The notes beneath the pieces are model-generated. The model saw only the letters and a list, made by a program, of their open reading frames with translations, ran no database searches and was not told the origin of the DNA. From Actinomycetes bacterium (lineage in GTDB: Bacteria; Actinomycetota; Actinomycetes; S36-B12): DNA of 43,136 nt. The stretch spans positions 1 through 43,136 of the forward strand of contig BJGE01000009.1 of assembly GCA_014190275.1 (NCBI GenBank), read 5' to 3'. The translations under genes were made by a program, and so were the position numbers. Positions 22,859 through 31,431 of this stretch are shown one piece after another. Each line of letters starts with the position of its first letter. Position 1 is the stretch's first letter.

Positions 22859-23935
22859 CTAGGAGCGGTCGCGGTAGATGACCGGGGGCGTGTCACGAAA
22901 TCTCGAGTTCGCCCACAGCTGGTTGCCGTCTTGGGTGGTGAACCCGGTGAGAGTCGGGCGCACTCCGTCGAAGAATGCCGTTGATGGCGACTCCATGAGC
23001 AGGGCCCACTCGCGCTTGAGCAAGTGCTCCTGCAATTGCCCTTCAACGTATCGATTATGAGTACCAACCGCCATGAAGCGCACCTTTGACTCAATCAAAT
23101 CGGTGCCCGGCAAGATAACTTCTAACTCCATGCCCTGTAGGTCAACATGGAGCAGGTCGGTTGACTCGTCGCTTCCAAGGAGTGACCCCAGGGTCACGGT
23201 GGGGACGTCAAAGTGCTCAAGATGGGCGCCGCGATAGTCCATCTCCGGTGTCACTTCTTCATTGACGGCGCCGCCCATATCTCCGTCATCAAGTACGGGG
23301 AAGCGCAAAGTGGTAAGTGTTGCCCAGCCGGCGGCCTGAACCACCTGCAACTCCGCCGTGCTTGTTGCGAGTGCAGCCGCAATTTCAACCGAACTCCCGC
23401 TGATGAGTTCGGCCTGCACGCCGTTATCGGCAGCGTGCTGCAGGCACCAGGTCGCGCGCAGTGGGTCGGCTTCGACCGCTATCCCCGATGCGCGCTTACC
23501 TTGTCGTCGCGCCACCACGATGCCCATCACAGCCCAAGGCGCCCACCCGGCACCAACCTCAACAACTCGGTAGGTCTCCTTTTCGCTGCTAAGTGAGATT
23601 GCTAAACCGACGTACTCCTCGGCCTCGGACCGGTAACCATCACTTGGCACCGGGATGCGGCTCCTAGTGGTGCCCGCGAATCGAGCGGGCGCCCACGGCA
23701 ACATCGCAATGCGGGTCCGGATCCCGGCCCAATCAACGCAAAAGACGCCTTCATTGTCGGGAAGACCGGCATTCCCTGGCAGCATAGGTGCGCGTAGCGT
23801 TTCTAGGATTTCCGGTACCTGGGCCGGGTAGACGGGTAGGTGCAGTCCATTGCCATACATCACGGGCGTAGCTGTAGCTGGGGCAGCGGTCGCGACTTGA
23901 TCGGTCGTTGCCGCCTTGGCCCACGGCTTGCGCAT
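22859..23935 (-). CDS. FkbM-family methyltransferase
   Basis: A 358-residue protein. After an N-terminal region of about 100 residues it has a SAM-binding motif (VVEVGAGWAPWAVMG), then the FkbM signature DLLHVDLQGMELEVILPG and VGTHNRYVEGQLQEHL. Family members O-methylate sugars or small hydroxyl acceptors. The track's ORF from 24154 reads antisense into the ABC-F gene; the ATG at 23935, with a TACGGT box seven bases upstream, is the sensible start. It is divergent from the ABC-F gene with only 25 bp between start codons. The acceptor is unknown. Confidence 0.85.
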   Translation of the reverse strand: MRKPWAKAATTDQVATAAPATATPVMYGNGLHLPVYPAQVPEILETLRAPMLPGNAGLPDNEGVFCVDWAGIRTRIAMLPWAPARFAGTTRSRIPVPSDGYRSEAEEYVGLAISLSSEKETYRVVEVGAGWAPWAVMGIVVARRQGKRASGIAVEADPLRATWCLQHAADNGVQAELISGSSVEIAAALATSTAELQVVQAAGWATLTTLRFPVLDDGDMGGAVNEEVTPEMDYRGAHLEHFDVPTVTLGSLLGSDESTDLLHVDLQGMELEVILPGTDLIESKVRFMAVGTHNRYVEGQLQEHLLKREWALLMESPSTAFFDGVRPTLTGFTTQDGNQLWANSRFRDTPPVIYRDRS

Positions 23936-23942
23936 GGGCAAA

Positions 23943-23952
23943 ACCGTACACT
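23943..23952. promoter_or_regulatory. Overlapping divergent -10 boxes
   Basis: TACACT on the plus strand (23947-23952, eight bases from the ABC-F ATG) and TACGGT on the minus strand (23948-23943, seven bases from the FkbM ATG) share the central TA. Only one of the two polymerases could open this DNA at a time. Confidence 0.5.
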
Positions 23953-23960
23953 TAGGGCAT

Positions 23961-25745
23961 ATGGCTATCCGAAATCTCATCAGTGTCGAGAATGCGTCGA
24001 AGTCATTTGGTGAGCGACCACTACTCGCTGGGGTATCGCTAGGGGTTGGCGCCGGCGAGCGCATCGCGGTCGTTGGCCGCAATGGGGCTGGCAAGACCAC
24101 CCTGCTGCATGCCCTCGCGGGTTTGGAGCCACCTGATTCGGGCCGGGTGACCATCGGTGCAGATGTCGCCCTCGGGTTGGTCTCACAGGCCGAGGTGGTC
24201 GACCCCGATCAAACCGTGGGCCACTACATAGTGCCCGGACAAGATGTGCACGAGTGGGCAACGAGTGCGCGGATTCGGGAAGTGCTCACCGGATTACTAG
24301 GCGGGTTCGACGAGGCATTGCTGCTGCGGACTTTTGCTCGGCTATCTGGCGGTGAGCGCCGGCGTGTGCAGTTAGCACGGGCCTTAATCGCCGATCTTGA
24401 TGTGCTACTACTTGATGAACCGACCAACCACCTCGATGTTGAGGTGGTCGCCTGGCTTGCGGAGTACCTAAAGGCCCAGTCAAAGTTGGCGGTGGTAATC
24501 GTCACCCATGATCGCTGGTTCCTCGACGCACTATGTGATCGCACGTGGGAGGTGGTCGGGGGTGCGGTTGAGGAGTATGAGGGTGGCTACTCGGCCTTCG
24601 TGCTCGCCAAGGCGGAGCGCTTCCGGCAGGCATCGGCCAGTGAGGCGCGGCGCCAGAATCTAATGCGCAAGGAGCTTGCTTGGCTGCGCCGGGGTGCGCC
24701 GGCACGAACCACCAAGCCGAAGTTCCGCATCGAAGCCGCGAATGAGCTGATCAGCAATGAGCCGCCCCCGCGGGACAGTGTGGAGCTCTTGTCCTTCGCC
24801 GGATCAAGACTCGGCAAGACGGTTTATGAACTAAATGACGCGACCCTCACAGTTGGCCAGGGCAATGCCGATGGCCCGATCGAGCTACTTGATCACTGCA
24901 CCTGGAATATCGGCCCGGGGGATCGCATCGGCATCATCGGTTCCAATGGTGCCGGCAAGACTTCATTGATTCGGATGCTGATTGGTGAAGTGACTCCCGC
25001 GGCCGGTTCCTTGAAGACCGGTGTCACGGTGAAGGTGGCCTATCTATCTCAGCATCTTGAGGAGTTGAATCCGAAATGGCGGGTACTGGAAGCCGTCGAG
25101 CACATCGCCTCCCGGGTCGATCTCGGCAAGGGCCGGGAGTTATCGGCCTCGCAGCTCTGTGAGAGCCTCGGCTTCAACTCCGATGCCCAGTGGACCCAGG
25201 TTGGTGACCTATCAGGTGGTGAGCGCCGCCGATTGCAGTTGACGCGGCTGTTGATGAACGGGCCCAACGTCCTGATCCTCGACGAACCAACCAATGATTT
25301 CGATGTTGAGACTTTGACCGCGTTGGAAGACCTGCTTGACGGTTTCGCCGGCACGCTATTGGTGATCTCGCATGATCGCTACTTCCTTGAGCGGGTGTGT
25401 GACGATTTTGTGGCGCTATACGGTGATAACAGCCTGTCCTCGTTAACCGGCGGTATCGATGAGTATCTAGAGCAGCGTCGCTCCCGTGGTGCGACGGCTA
25501 AATCGGTTGCCGTCAAGCCGGCGTCGTCGTCGGCTGACCAGCGGGCGGCAGCAAAAGCCATCACGCGAACCGAGCGCCAGATCGAAAAGCTAGATAAGCG
25601 TGAGCACGAGATTCATGCCCAGTTGGTTGAGCAGACCTCTAACTTCGAGCTGGTAGCAGCCTTAAACTCCGAACTCCTAGAACTGCAGGCGGCCAGGGTC
25701 GAGTTGGAGAATCTGTGGCTGGCCCTAACCGATGCCAAAGTGTGA
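23961..25745 (+). CDS. ABC-F family ATPase (Uup/EttA-like)
   Basis: A 594-residue soluble protein with two ATPase domains and no membrane segments. Domain 1 has GRNGAGKTT, LSGGERRRV and LLLDEPTNHLD. Domain 2 has GSNGAGKTS, LSGGERRRL and LILDEPTNDFD. An inter-domain linker and a C-terminal charged coiled coil (about 520-594) resemble Uup. ABC-F proteins act on ribosomes, either rescuing stalled translation or protecting from antibiotics; the C-terminal coiled coil favours a Uup-like housekeeping role. The ATG at 23961 is preferred to the upstream in-frame start at 23916 because a TACACT box fits it and it begins at the domain. Confidence 0.92.
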   Translation: MAIRNLISVENASKSFGERPLLAGVSLGVGAGERIAVVGRNGAGKTTLLHALAGLEPPDSGRVTIGADVALGLVSQAEVVDPDQTVGHYIVPGQDVHEWATSARIREVLTGLLGGFDEALLLRTFARLSGGERRRVQLARALIADLDVLLLDEPTNHLDVEVVAWLAEYLKAQSKLAVVIVTHDRWFLDALCDRTWEVVGGAVEEYEGGYSAFVLAKAERFRQASASEARRQNLMRKELAWLRRGAPARTTKPKFRIEAANELISNEPPPRDSVELLSFAGSRLGKTVYELNDATLTVGQGNADGPIELLDHCTWNIGPGDRIGIIGSNGAGKTSLIRMLIGEVTPAAGSLKTGVTVKVAYLSQHLEELNPKWRVLEAVEHIASRVDLGKGRELSASQLCESLGFNSDAQWTQVGDLSGGERRRLQLTRLLMNGPNVLILDEPTNDFDVETLTALEDLLDGFAGTLLVISHDRYFLERVCDDFVALYGDNSLSSLTGGIDEYLEQRRSRGATAKSVAVKPASSSADQRAAAKAITRTERQIEKLDKREHEIHAQLVEQTSNFELVAALNSELLELQAARVELENLWLALTDAKV

Positions 25746-25762
25746 ACTGGGGCCAAAGCCAA

Positions 25763-25768
25763 TAGGTT
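25763..25768 (+). promoter_or_regulatory. -10 box for leaderless ndh start
   Basis: TAGGTT ends six bases before the ATG at 25775; no ribosome site lies between them. It is 18 bp past the ABC-F stop, so ndh can be transcribed separately. Confidence 0.45.
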
Positions 25769-25774
25769 TAGCCC

Positions 25775-26995
25775 ATGTCAAACTCTCATCAAGTGGTAGT
25801 AGTCGGGGCGGGTTTCGCCGGTCTGACCTGCGCCCGTGAGCTGGCAAAGAACCCCGGCGTTCATGTCACGGTGATTGACCGAAACCCGTATCAGACTTTC
25901 TCCCCGCTGCTCTACCAGGTGGCAACCGGCGGTTTGCCCGAGGACGACATCGCGTACCCGGTGCGGGCGGCGATCCCAGGTGTTGATTTTCGCCGCGGCG
26001 AAGTGGTGCGGATCGACCCGCTCGCGAAGAACATCCGACTCGATGATGCATCGGTGATCCAATGGGATGAACTCGTACTGGCCACCGGCAGTGTCGGCAC
26101 CACCTACGGGGTGCCCGGGGTTGCCGAGAATGCGCTTCAGATGAAGAACATCCAGGAGGCCAAGGATATTCGCCGCCGGCTACTCATCACCTACGAGGAT
26201 GTTGACGTGGGCAAAAAACCCAAGGAAGCCCTGCGAGTCGTGGTGGTTGGTGGTGGCCCGACGGGGGTCGAGGTCACCGGCGCGGTCGCCGAGCTCCAGC
26301 GCAGCATGAAGCATGAGTTCCCCCGCGTAGCGGAGTTCGGGCACGTCACCTTGGTGGAGGGTGGGCCGCGGCTACTGCCGTCCTTCAAGGAGAAGTCCAG
26401 CGCCCACGCCAAATCCGAATTGGAGGAACTCGGCGCCGAGGTGCTCGTCAATGCTGAGGTGGACCGCATGTATGAATCAGATGTCCACCTGAAATCCGGC
26501 GAGGTGTTAACTGCGGGCACGATCATCTGGGCGGCGGGTGTTGCCGCACCTGAAACTTGGACTTCACTCGGTGTTGCTGATCGTGCGAATCGTCTACGCG
26601 TGCAGCCGACTCTGGAACTAGCCGGCGGCCTGTGGGTAATTGGTGATACCGCGAGCCTGGACGGGGTAGACGGCCGGCCGTTACCGATGGTCGCCCCGGT
26701 TGCCTTGCAGATGGGTCGTCACGTGGCCAAGCAGATCAGCGCCCGCCTTTCGGGCCAGCCACTTACCGACTTCGTCTATAAGGACAAAGGCCAGATGGCG
26801 ACCATCGGGCGCCGCCGTGCGGTGGTTGAAATGCCTGGCGGCATGAAGATCCATGGCACCCCCGCTTGGCTAACCTGGTTGGCGTTGCATGTTGCGTATC
26901 TTGCGGGTGGACGAAACCGGGTCAGCGTGATGGCCGACTGGATGTGGAACTACGTGGTCTGGGGTATCGGCCCGCGCCGCACCATCATTGATTAG
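25775..26995 (+). CDS. ndh: Type II NADH dehydrogenase (NDH-2)
   Basis: A 406-residue FAD enzyme that passes electrons from NADH to quinone at the inner face of the membrane without pumping protons. FAD-binding GAGFAGLTCARELAK is at the N-terminus, with FSPLLYQVATGGL as in NDH-2. The NADH-binding motif is VVVGGGPTGVEVTGAVAEL at mid-length, and WVIGDTAS is the second FAD contact. The quinone-site AQ-like region (PVALQMGRHVAKQI) is present. A hydrophobic C-terminal segment (WLTWLALHVAYLAGG) fits membrane attachment. Its stop codon lies inside a short tandem repeat. Confidence 0.92.
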   Translation: MSNSHQVVVVGAGFAGLTCARELAKNPGVHVTVIDRNPYQTFSPLLYQVATGGLPEDDIAYPVRAAIPGVDFRRGEVVRIDPLAKNIRLDDASVIQWDELVLATGSVGTTYGVPGVAENALQMKNIQEAKDIRRRLLITYEDVDVGKKPKEALRVVVVGGGPTGVEVTGAVAELQRSMKHEFPRVAEFGHVTLVEGGPRLLPSFKEKSSAHAKSELEELGAEVLVNAEVDRMYESDVHLKSGEVLTAGTIIWAAGVAAPETWTSLGVADRANRLRVQPTLELAGGLWVIGDTASLDGVDGRPLPMVAPVALQMGRHVAKQISARLSGQPLTDFVYKDKGQMATIGRRRAVVEMPGGMKIHGTPAWLTWLALHVAYLAGGRNRVSVMADWMWNYVVWGIGPRRTIID

Positions 26996-27042
26996 TTAGG
27001 TATTCATTAGTTAGGTATTCATTAGCAGGTATTCATTAGCAG
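26991..27042 (+). repeat. Tandem repeat overlapping the ndh stop codon (about 3.5 units)
   Basis: Two exact 15-bp units ATTAGTTAGGTATTC are followed by a 14-bp variant ATTAGCAGGTATTC and a partial unit. The first unit contains the ndh TAG, so the repeat begins inside the gene. The remaining 177 bases to the next gene hold no hairpin I trust. Confidence 0.8.
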
Positions 27043-27206
27043 CTCCGCGTCGGATCCGGGAAGCCTGGGCCGAGAGCACCCAGCACCTGACGCCGAGTTC
27101 GTCGACGTCGATCTCGTTCAACGGTGACGTTACGCCTGCGTCTGGACCGGTGATTGCGGGCCCCGGAAGAGTGAAATCCTATTGATGGACTGCACAAAGT
27201 AAGCGT

Positions 27207-27212
27207 TAGGAT
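27207..27212 (+). promoter_or_regulatory. -10 box for leaderless lipase start
   Basis: TAGGAT ends six bases before the ATG at 27219, with TTGATG 19 bases upstream as a weak -35. Confidence 0.5.
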
Positions 27213-27218
27213 TCGCAG

Positions 27219-28454
27219 ATGTCCGTTCTGCTAAAGACATTGATTGCTGTTGTGGCCATCATTGCAGCAGTTATGCTGCTGATTAGTGCTTTTCTTGCAT
27301 TCACCGCATGGACAACTAACGCCCGCCAATCGAACTTGGCCGCGTTTTACACCGCACCCGAAGAGTTCAGTCAGATCCCCGGGACACTCCTGCGCTGGGA
27401 GCCACTCGGTGTTGAGGTCGCCGGTGCCCATGCATATCGATTGCTTTATGTGACTGAAGACCTGCAGGGTAAGCCCGCCGTGGCCGCGGGCATGGCTTTT
27501 ATACCAAAGAAGAGGCCTGACACTCCTCGGCCCATGGTCGCATATCTTGCTGGAACCACGGGTCAAGGTGATGCCTGTGCTCCCTCGCGCTCAAATGATC
27601 CGATATATGGGTTGCACAGTTTTATTCCTGAGGCAATGGGCCAAGGCTGGGCCGTGGTCGCTCCCGACGAATACGGTGTGGGAACACCGGGGGTTCAGCT
27701 GTATCTGATCAAGGATCAGGAAGTTCGTGACACCGTCAATAGCATTCGCGCCCTTCGATCTCTTCCTGACTCCTTGACGGGCAATGACTTTGCTGTATAT
27801 GGGTATTCCCAAGGAGGGCACTCCGCTTTGTGGACGGGCCACCTCAGCAAGCAGTTTGCTCCCGAATTGGATCTCGTGGGAGTTGCCGTTGCAGCCCCCG
27901 CTGCAGACTTGACGTCAATTATCGATCGTCAATGGGATTCGGTCGTGGGCTGGGGCATCGGAGCCGATGTCTCGCGATCGTGGTCGATTGCATATCCGGA
28001 TCTCCCGGTCAATCCCTTGCTCACTGACGCGGCGCGAGACAACTATGAGCGGATAGCCGAAATTTGTGTCTTCGGTACTTTCGTCGAGGGCACTATTCGC
28101 CACGACATATTTAAGCAAAATTTTTTCGCTGACAACCCTGTGAACAATTCACTGTGGGCGCAAGTACTGATTGATCAGACACCACCGCCGTATTCGGCAG
28201 AGTTGCCGCTCATGCTGGTTCAAGGAACGGCTGATCAAATAGTTTTAGCTGGCACCAATGCCAACCTGCAGGAATCATGGTGCGCCGCTGGCTCCACCAT
28301 CAATGCCCTTTGGCTCGAGGGGGTGGATCACCTTAATGTCGCTGACATGGCTGGTCCCCCCGTGGCGGAATGGATTGCGGATCGATTTGCCGGGCTAACC
28401 GCACCCAATACCTGCAGTGTTCGGCCACCGTGGAGTTTGATAACCGTGGAGTGA
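27219..28454 (+). CDS. Secretory-lipase-family alpha/beta hydrolase
   Basis: A 411-residue protein with an N-terminal hydrophobic segment (about 5-30) that is a signal peptide or membrane anchor. The nucleophile elbow GYSQGGHSALW, an oxyanion region (YLAGTTGQGDACAPS), acidic residue in LVQGTADQIV and His in VDHLNVAD complete a Ser-Asp-His triad. This pattern fits the secreted lipase (LIP) family of fungi and actinobacteria, which hydrolyse triglycerides or other esters outside the cell. Several Cys suggest extracellular disulphides. It stands alone between ndh and an amine oxidase gene. Confidence 0.88.
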   Translation: MSVLLKTLIAVVAIIAAVMLLISAFLAFTAWTTNARQSNLAAFYTAPEEFSQIPGTLLRWEPLGVEVAGAHAYRLLYVTEDLQGKPAVAAGMAFIPKKRPDTPRPMVAYLAGTTGQGDACAPSRSNDPIYGLHSFIPEAMGQGWAVVAPDEYGVGTPGVQLYLIKDQEVRDTVNSIRALRSLPDSLTGNDFAVYGYSQGGHSALWTGHLSKQFAPELDLVGVAVAAPAADLTSIIDRQWDSVVGWGIGADVSRSWSIAYPDLPVNPLLTDAARDNYERIAEICVFGTFVEGTIRHDIFKQNFFADNPVNNSLWAQVLIDQTPPPYSAELPLMLVQGTADQIVLAGTNANLQESWCAAGSTINALWLEGVDHLNVADMAGPPVAEWIADRFAGLTAPNTCSVRPPWSLITVE

Positions 28455-28562
28455 ACCCAAACATCGGGTTGACGGTAATTCGGGCGGGGACAGCGCCAGC
28501 GAGGAAATCGCGCTCTCCGGCCCATAAACGTTGTCCATGCCACACTTCTGACATGGAAGGCC

Positions 28563-29645
28563 ATGAATGATGCGAGATGCGACTCCGTGCACGAATCCGT
28601 GAATACGAATGAGTTGCGTTGCGTCGATGTTGCTGTCATTGGCGCAGGCATAAGTGGACTGGCAGTTGCCGACCAATTGATCCGTGCAGGCCTCTCGGTC
28701 AGTGTGCTGGAAGCGCGTGCTCGCCTAGGTGGGCGACTACTTGGCTCACCCCTTGATCTAGGTGCCTCGTGGTTTTGGCCCGGGGAGCATCGCGTTATGG
28801 CACTGACCCAGCGACTCGCAGTCGACATATTTGAGCAGTATCGAACCGGTGACGCACTTATTGACGATATTGCCGGCGTGCAGCGTTATCCGGGGAATCC
28901 GATCGATGTTCCTGCGCACCGGATCGCCGGTGGTACGTCTGCGTTGGCGGCTGCCCTCACCGCACAGTTACCTTCCGGAACCCTTCATCTACAGCAACCG
29001 GTGCATGAAATCACTTCCGATCGGCATATTGCAACTCGCGATTACGTTTGGCAAGCGCATCATGTGGTCATTGCGCTACCACCCGCATTAGCCGTTCACG
29101 CAATAACGCTGCCGCCGGAACTGCCGCCGGAACTGATTGATGTTGCAGCGCGAACTCCGGTGTGGATGGGTGATTCGGTCAAAGTAGTCGCGCACTTTAA
29201 TGAACCCTTCTGGCGCCGCGATGGATTAGCGGGCGCTGCCATGAGTAGGCGCGGTCCACTCACTGAAGTGCATGACATGTCGGGTCCAGGTGGTGAGCCT
29301 GCCGCTTTGTTCGGCTTCGCACCTGCTGCGTCCATGCATGCCGACATCGAGAAAGATATTCGCAAACAACTTATTCGAATGTTCGGAACGAGGGCATCGG
29401 ACCCCATCGGGGTACTAATCCAGGATTGGAGCAGGGAGCAGTGGACCATGCCACCTGGCACTCAGGGGCTTCCTGATTACGCGATGTTCGGCCATCCGAG
29501 GTATCAGCAACCCGCGTTGGAAGGCCGACTGCACTGGTCATCTACTGAGACAGCACGTACCTATGCCGGCCATATTGAGGGAGCCTTAGAAGCAGCTGAG
29601 CGAACCGTGGCTTCGATAGCCGGCAGTTCATTCATCACGACTTAG
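28563..29645 (+). CDS. Flavin-containing amine oxidase family protein
   Basis: A 360-residue FAD protein. The dinucleotide-binding motif VAVIGAGISGLAVADQLI is followed by VLEARARLGGRL, the amine-oxidase pattern, and the C-terminal FAD contact HWSSTETARTYAGHIEGALEA (split by the fold) is present. It would oxidise an amine or related substrate with oxygen. It is shorter than typical monoamine oxidases (about 450), lacking part of the substrate domain. A CACACT box and a five-codon frame (MEGHE) lie just before the ATG. No signal peptide, so cytosolic. Confidence 0.88.
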   Translation: MNDARCDSVHESVNTNELRCVDVAVIGAGISGLAVADQLIRAGLSVSVLEARARLGGRLLGSPLDLGASWFWPGEHRVMALTQRLAVDIFEQYRTGDALIDDIAGVQRYPGNPIDVPAHRIAGGTSALAAALTAQLPSGTLHLQQPVHEITSDRHIATRDYVWQAHHVVIALPPALAVHAITLPPELPPELIDVAARTPVWMGDSVKVVAHFNEPFWRRDGLAGAAMSRRGPLTEVHDMSGPGGEPAALFGFAPAASMHADIEKDIRKQLIRMFGTRASDPIGVLIQDWSREQWTMPPGTQGLPDYAMFGHPRYQQPALEGRLHWSSTETARTYAGHIEGALEAAERTVASIAGSSFITT

Positions 29646-29715
29646 CTGAGCCTTGGGTCAGGGCACTGAAGCCCCGCGATCACTACGGGCTGGGCGTCGA
29701 GGCCGCTCCTTTGCG

Positions 29716-30558
29716 CTACGCCGCTGGCGGGCCCGGGGCGACTTCCTTGTTGTATTGCGACAGTGGAACCAGGCACTGGGCTTCGCGCCGGCCTTCCTTC
29801 CAACCGCGTTCGGTCGGCCAGATCCCCCACCAACTAGGGAAACTGGATCCGCCGTTGTAGCGCTTTCCTAATTTCGCGCAGAGCGATCTCGTTCGTTTCT
29901 CGACGTTGCTGGTTCCGGGGAACCGGGTACCCGGGCCACCTAGGTCCCGGGCTTCGACCATGATCCAGTTCTTCTTCGGGTCAGTGCACGGGTAGCTTTC
30001 GGTGTTGCGGGCATTGGGTTGCGCAGGTGTGCAGAAATTGAAGTAGTCGACACCGCTGGTGGTGACAAAATCCGCGGCCTTGGTAGTCAGGTCAGTGAGT
30101 TTCAAACCGGTTTTCAGCACCGCATCGCAGCGCACCCAGCGCTCCCCGGCGGCCCACCCCGCATCGGTAGGGAACAGGGCAAAGGAGAGCCAGCGACTCG
30201 GCAGGGTGCGATCAGGCAGCACGGCAGAAGTCAGTGCGAGATAGGCATTGAGGGATTTGGTGTCGCACGCGGTGGTGGCAGCCAGGCGCGCGCCGGGGGT
30301 GGCTTTCGAGGGTGGACCGAAACCGGGCTTGAGGCTGCCGGTCCAATAGGTCTCGGCGGTATGCGCGGTGGTGCAGGGCACGGCACCGGCCGCGGCAGAA
30401 ACTTCATCGCGCACCGCGATCGGATAGTTGTAGCACTCACCGAGCACGGGTGCGGCCACCGCGGGGGTGGCCAGCCCGAAGGTGAGCAAAGTGCTGGCGA
30501 CCGCGGTAAAACCGGCGGCCAGAGCCCGCCAATAGTGACTGTGATGCGTGTGGCGCAT
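29716..30558 (-). CDS. Septum-formation-family secreted protein
   Basis: A 280-residue exported protein. A basic N-terminus and hydrophobic stretch end in ATPAVAAPV, a signal peptidase site. The mature part has two similar halves, each with a GxCYNYP-like start, paired Cys, and a cysteine-to-His context (VPCTTAHTAETYW; YPCTDPKKNWIMVE). This fits the actinobacterial Septum_form domain, whose function is poorly known. Even Cys number suggests disulphide bonds. AGGAG lies before the ATG. It converges with the amine oxidase gene. Confidence 0.75.
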   Translation of the reverse strand: MRHTHHSHYWRALAAGFTAVASTLLTFGLATPAVAAPVLGECYNYPIAVRDEVSAAAGAVPCTTAHTAETYWTGSLKPGFGPPSKATPGARLAATTACDTKSLNAYLALTSAVLPDRTLPSRWLSFALFPTDAGWAAGERWVRCDAVLKTGLKLTDLTTKAADFVTTSGVDYFNFCTPAQPNARNTESYPCTDPKKNWIMVEARDLGGPGTRFPGTSNVEKRTRSLCAKLGKRYNGGSSFPSWWGIWPTERGWKEGRREAQCLVPLSQYNKEVAPGPPAA

Positions 30559-30645
30559 GTGACTCCTGCGATTAGCATTCGGGGGTTAGACCCACTGTAA
30601 TGACCCGCTCATCACGTTTGGGTTGTCCGCAGCCTTGCGCCACGG

Positions 30646-30651
30646 CACACT
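30646..30651 (+). promoter_or_regulatory. Promoter of leaderless ParA-like gene
   Basis: CACACT six bases before the ATG at 30658, with TTGTCC 17 bases upstream as a good -35. This is the best complete promoter of the leaderless set. Confidence 0.6.
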
Positions 30652-30657
30652 TAGGCC

Positions 30658-31428
30658 ATGCCAACTATCAGTGTCATCGCCCTGAAGGGCGGCGTCGGGA
30701 AAACATCAGTGGTGCTCGGCCTGGCAAGTGCTGCCACCGTGCGTGGCTTGGCGACTTTGGTAGTTGACCTTGACCCGCAGGGCAACGCCACCTCCTTACT
30801 TTCAACACATGCCCGCAAGACCACGGTGGCCGATGTGCTCGCCCACCCAACCAAGGAGACCGTCGAATCGGCCTTGACCGCCTGCGACTGGGAACTGGCC
30901 CCCGGTGAAGTAGATGTGCTGCCCAGCCACCCGAACATCATCCGCTTTGATTCTTGGAGTGGTGGCACCTTGCGACCGAAATTGGCGCGCGCGCTATCGC
31001 ACTTGGCCGGCTACGACCTCACCCTCATCGACTGCCCGCCCTCCCTAGGTGCGTTAACGCGCGAGGCACTGGCAGCTTCTGATTTCGCATTGATCGTCAC
31101 CACGCCAACCTTCTTCGGGTCCCAAGGTGTTGAACGCGCCGTCGCCGAGGTTGAAGAAATCCGCAAGAGCGTCAACCCAAATCTGAAGTTGGCCGGCATT
31201 GTGGTTAACCGCGTGCGCTCGACAGCCGAGGAGCATGAGTACCGCAAGCAGGAGCTGACCGACATCTACGGCCGCGTCACCTTGATGAAGCCGGTTATCC
31301 CTGAGCGCATCGCGGTGCAGCAGGCGGAGGGCACCGGGTTGCCGGTGCATCGCATCCGAACCGCCGGTGGCCGTGAAGTTGCCGATATTTTTGACGGTTA
31401 CCTAAACACGTTAATGCGCAAGAGTTAG
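30658..31428 (+). CDS. ParA/Soj-family ATPase
   Basis: A 256-residue protein with the deviant Walker A KGGVGKTS, Walker A' VVDLDPQGNATS and Walker B LTLIDCPPSLGALT. ParA ATPases segregate or position DNA and other cargo by cycling on the nucleoid. There is no parB, parS or chromosome-origin gene next to it, so it is an orphan ParA that may position another cargo rather than the origin. Its 3' end is three bases from that of the convergent tocopherol-cyclase-like gene. Confidence 0.9.
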   Translation: MPTISVIALKGGVGKTSVVLGLASAATVRGLATLVVDLDPQGNATSLLSTHARKTTVADVLAHPTKETVESALTACDWELAPGEVDVLPSHPNIIRFDSWSGGTLRPKLARALSHLAGYDLTLIDCPPSLGALTREALAASDFALIVTTPTFFGSQGVERAVAEVEEIRKSVNPNLKLAGIVVNRVRSTAEEHEYRKQELTDIYGRVTLMKPVIPERIAVQQAEGTGLPVHRIRTAGGREVADIFDGYLNTLMRKS

Positions 31429-31431
31429 CGA

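Noticed and set aside
28524-28534. Half-match to the LacI operator (AAACGTTGTCC) upstream of the amine oxidase gene
   Set aside because: Only one half-site is good and the gene has no clear link to the sugar module.
28555-28570. Five-codon leaderless frame MEGHE overlapping the amine oxidase start
   Set aside because: Too short to judge; may be chance, so it is mentioned only in that gene's entry.
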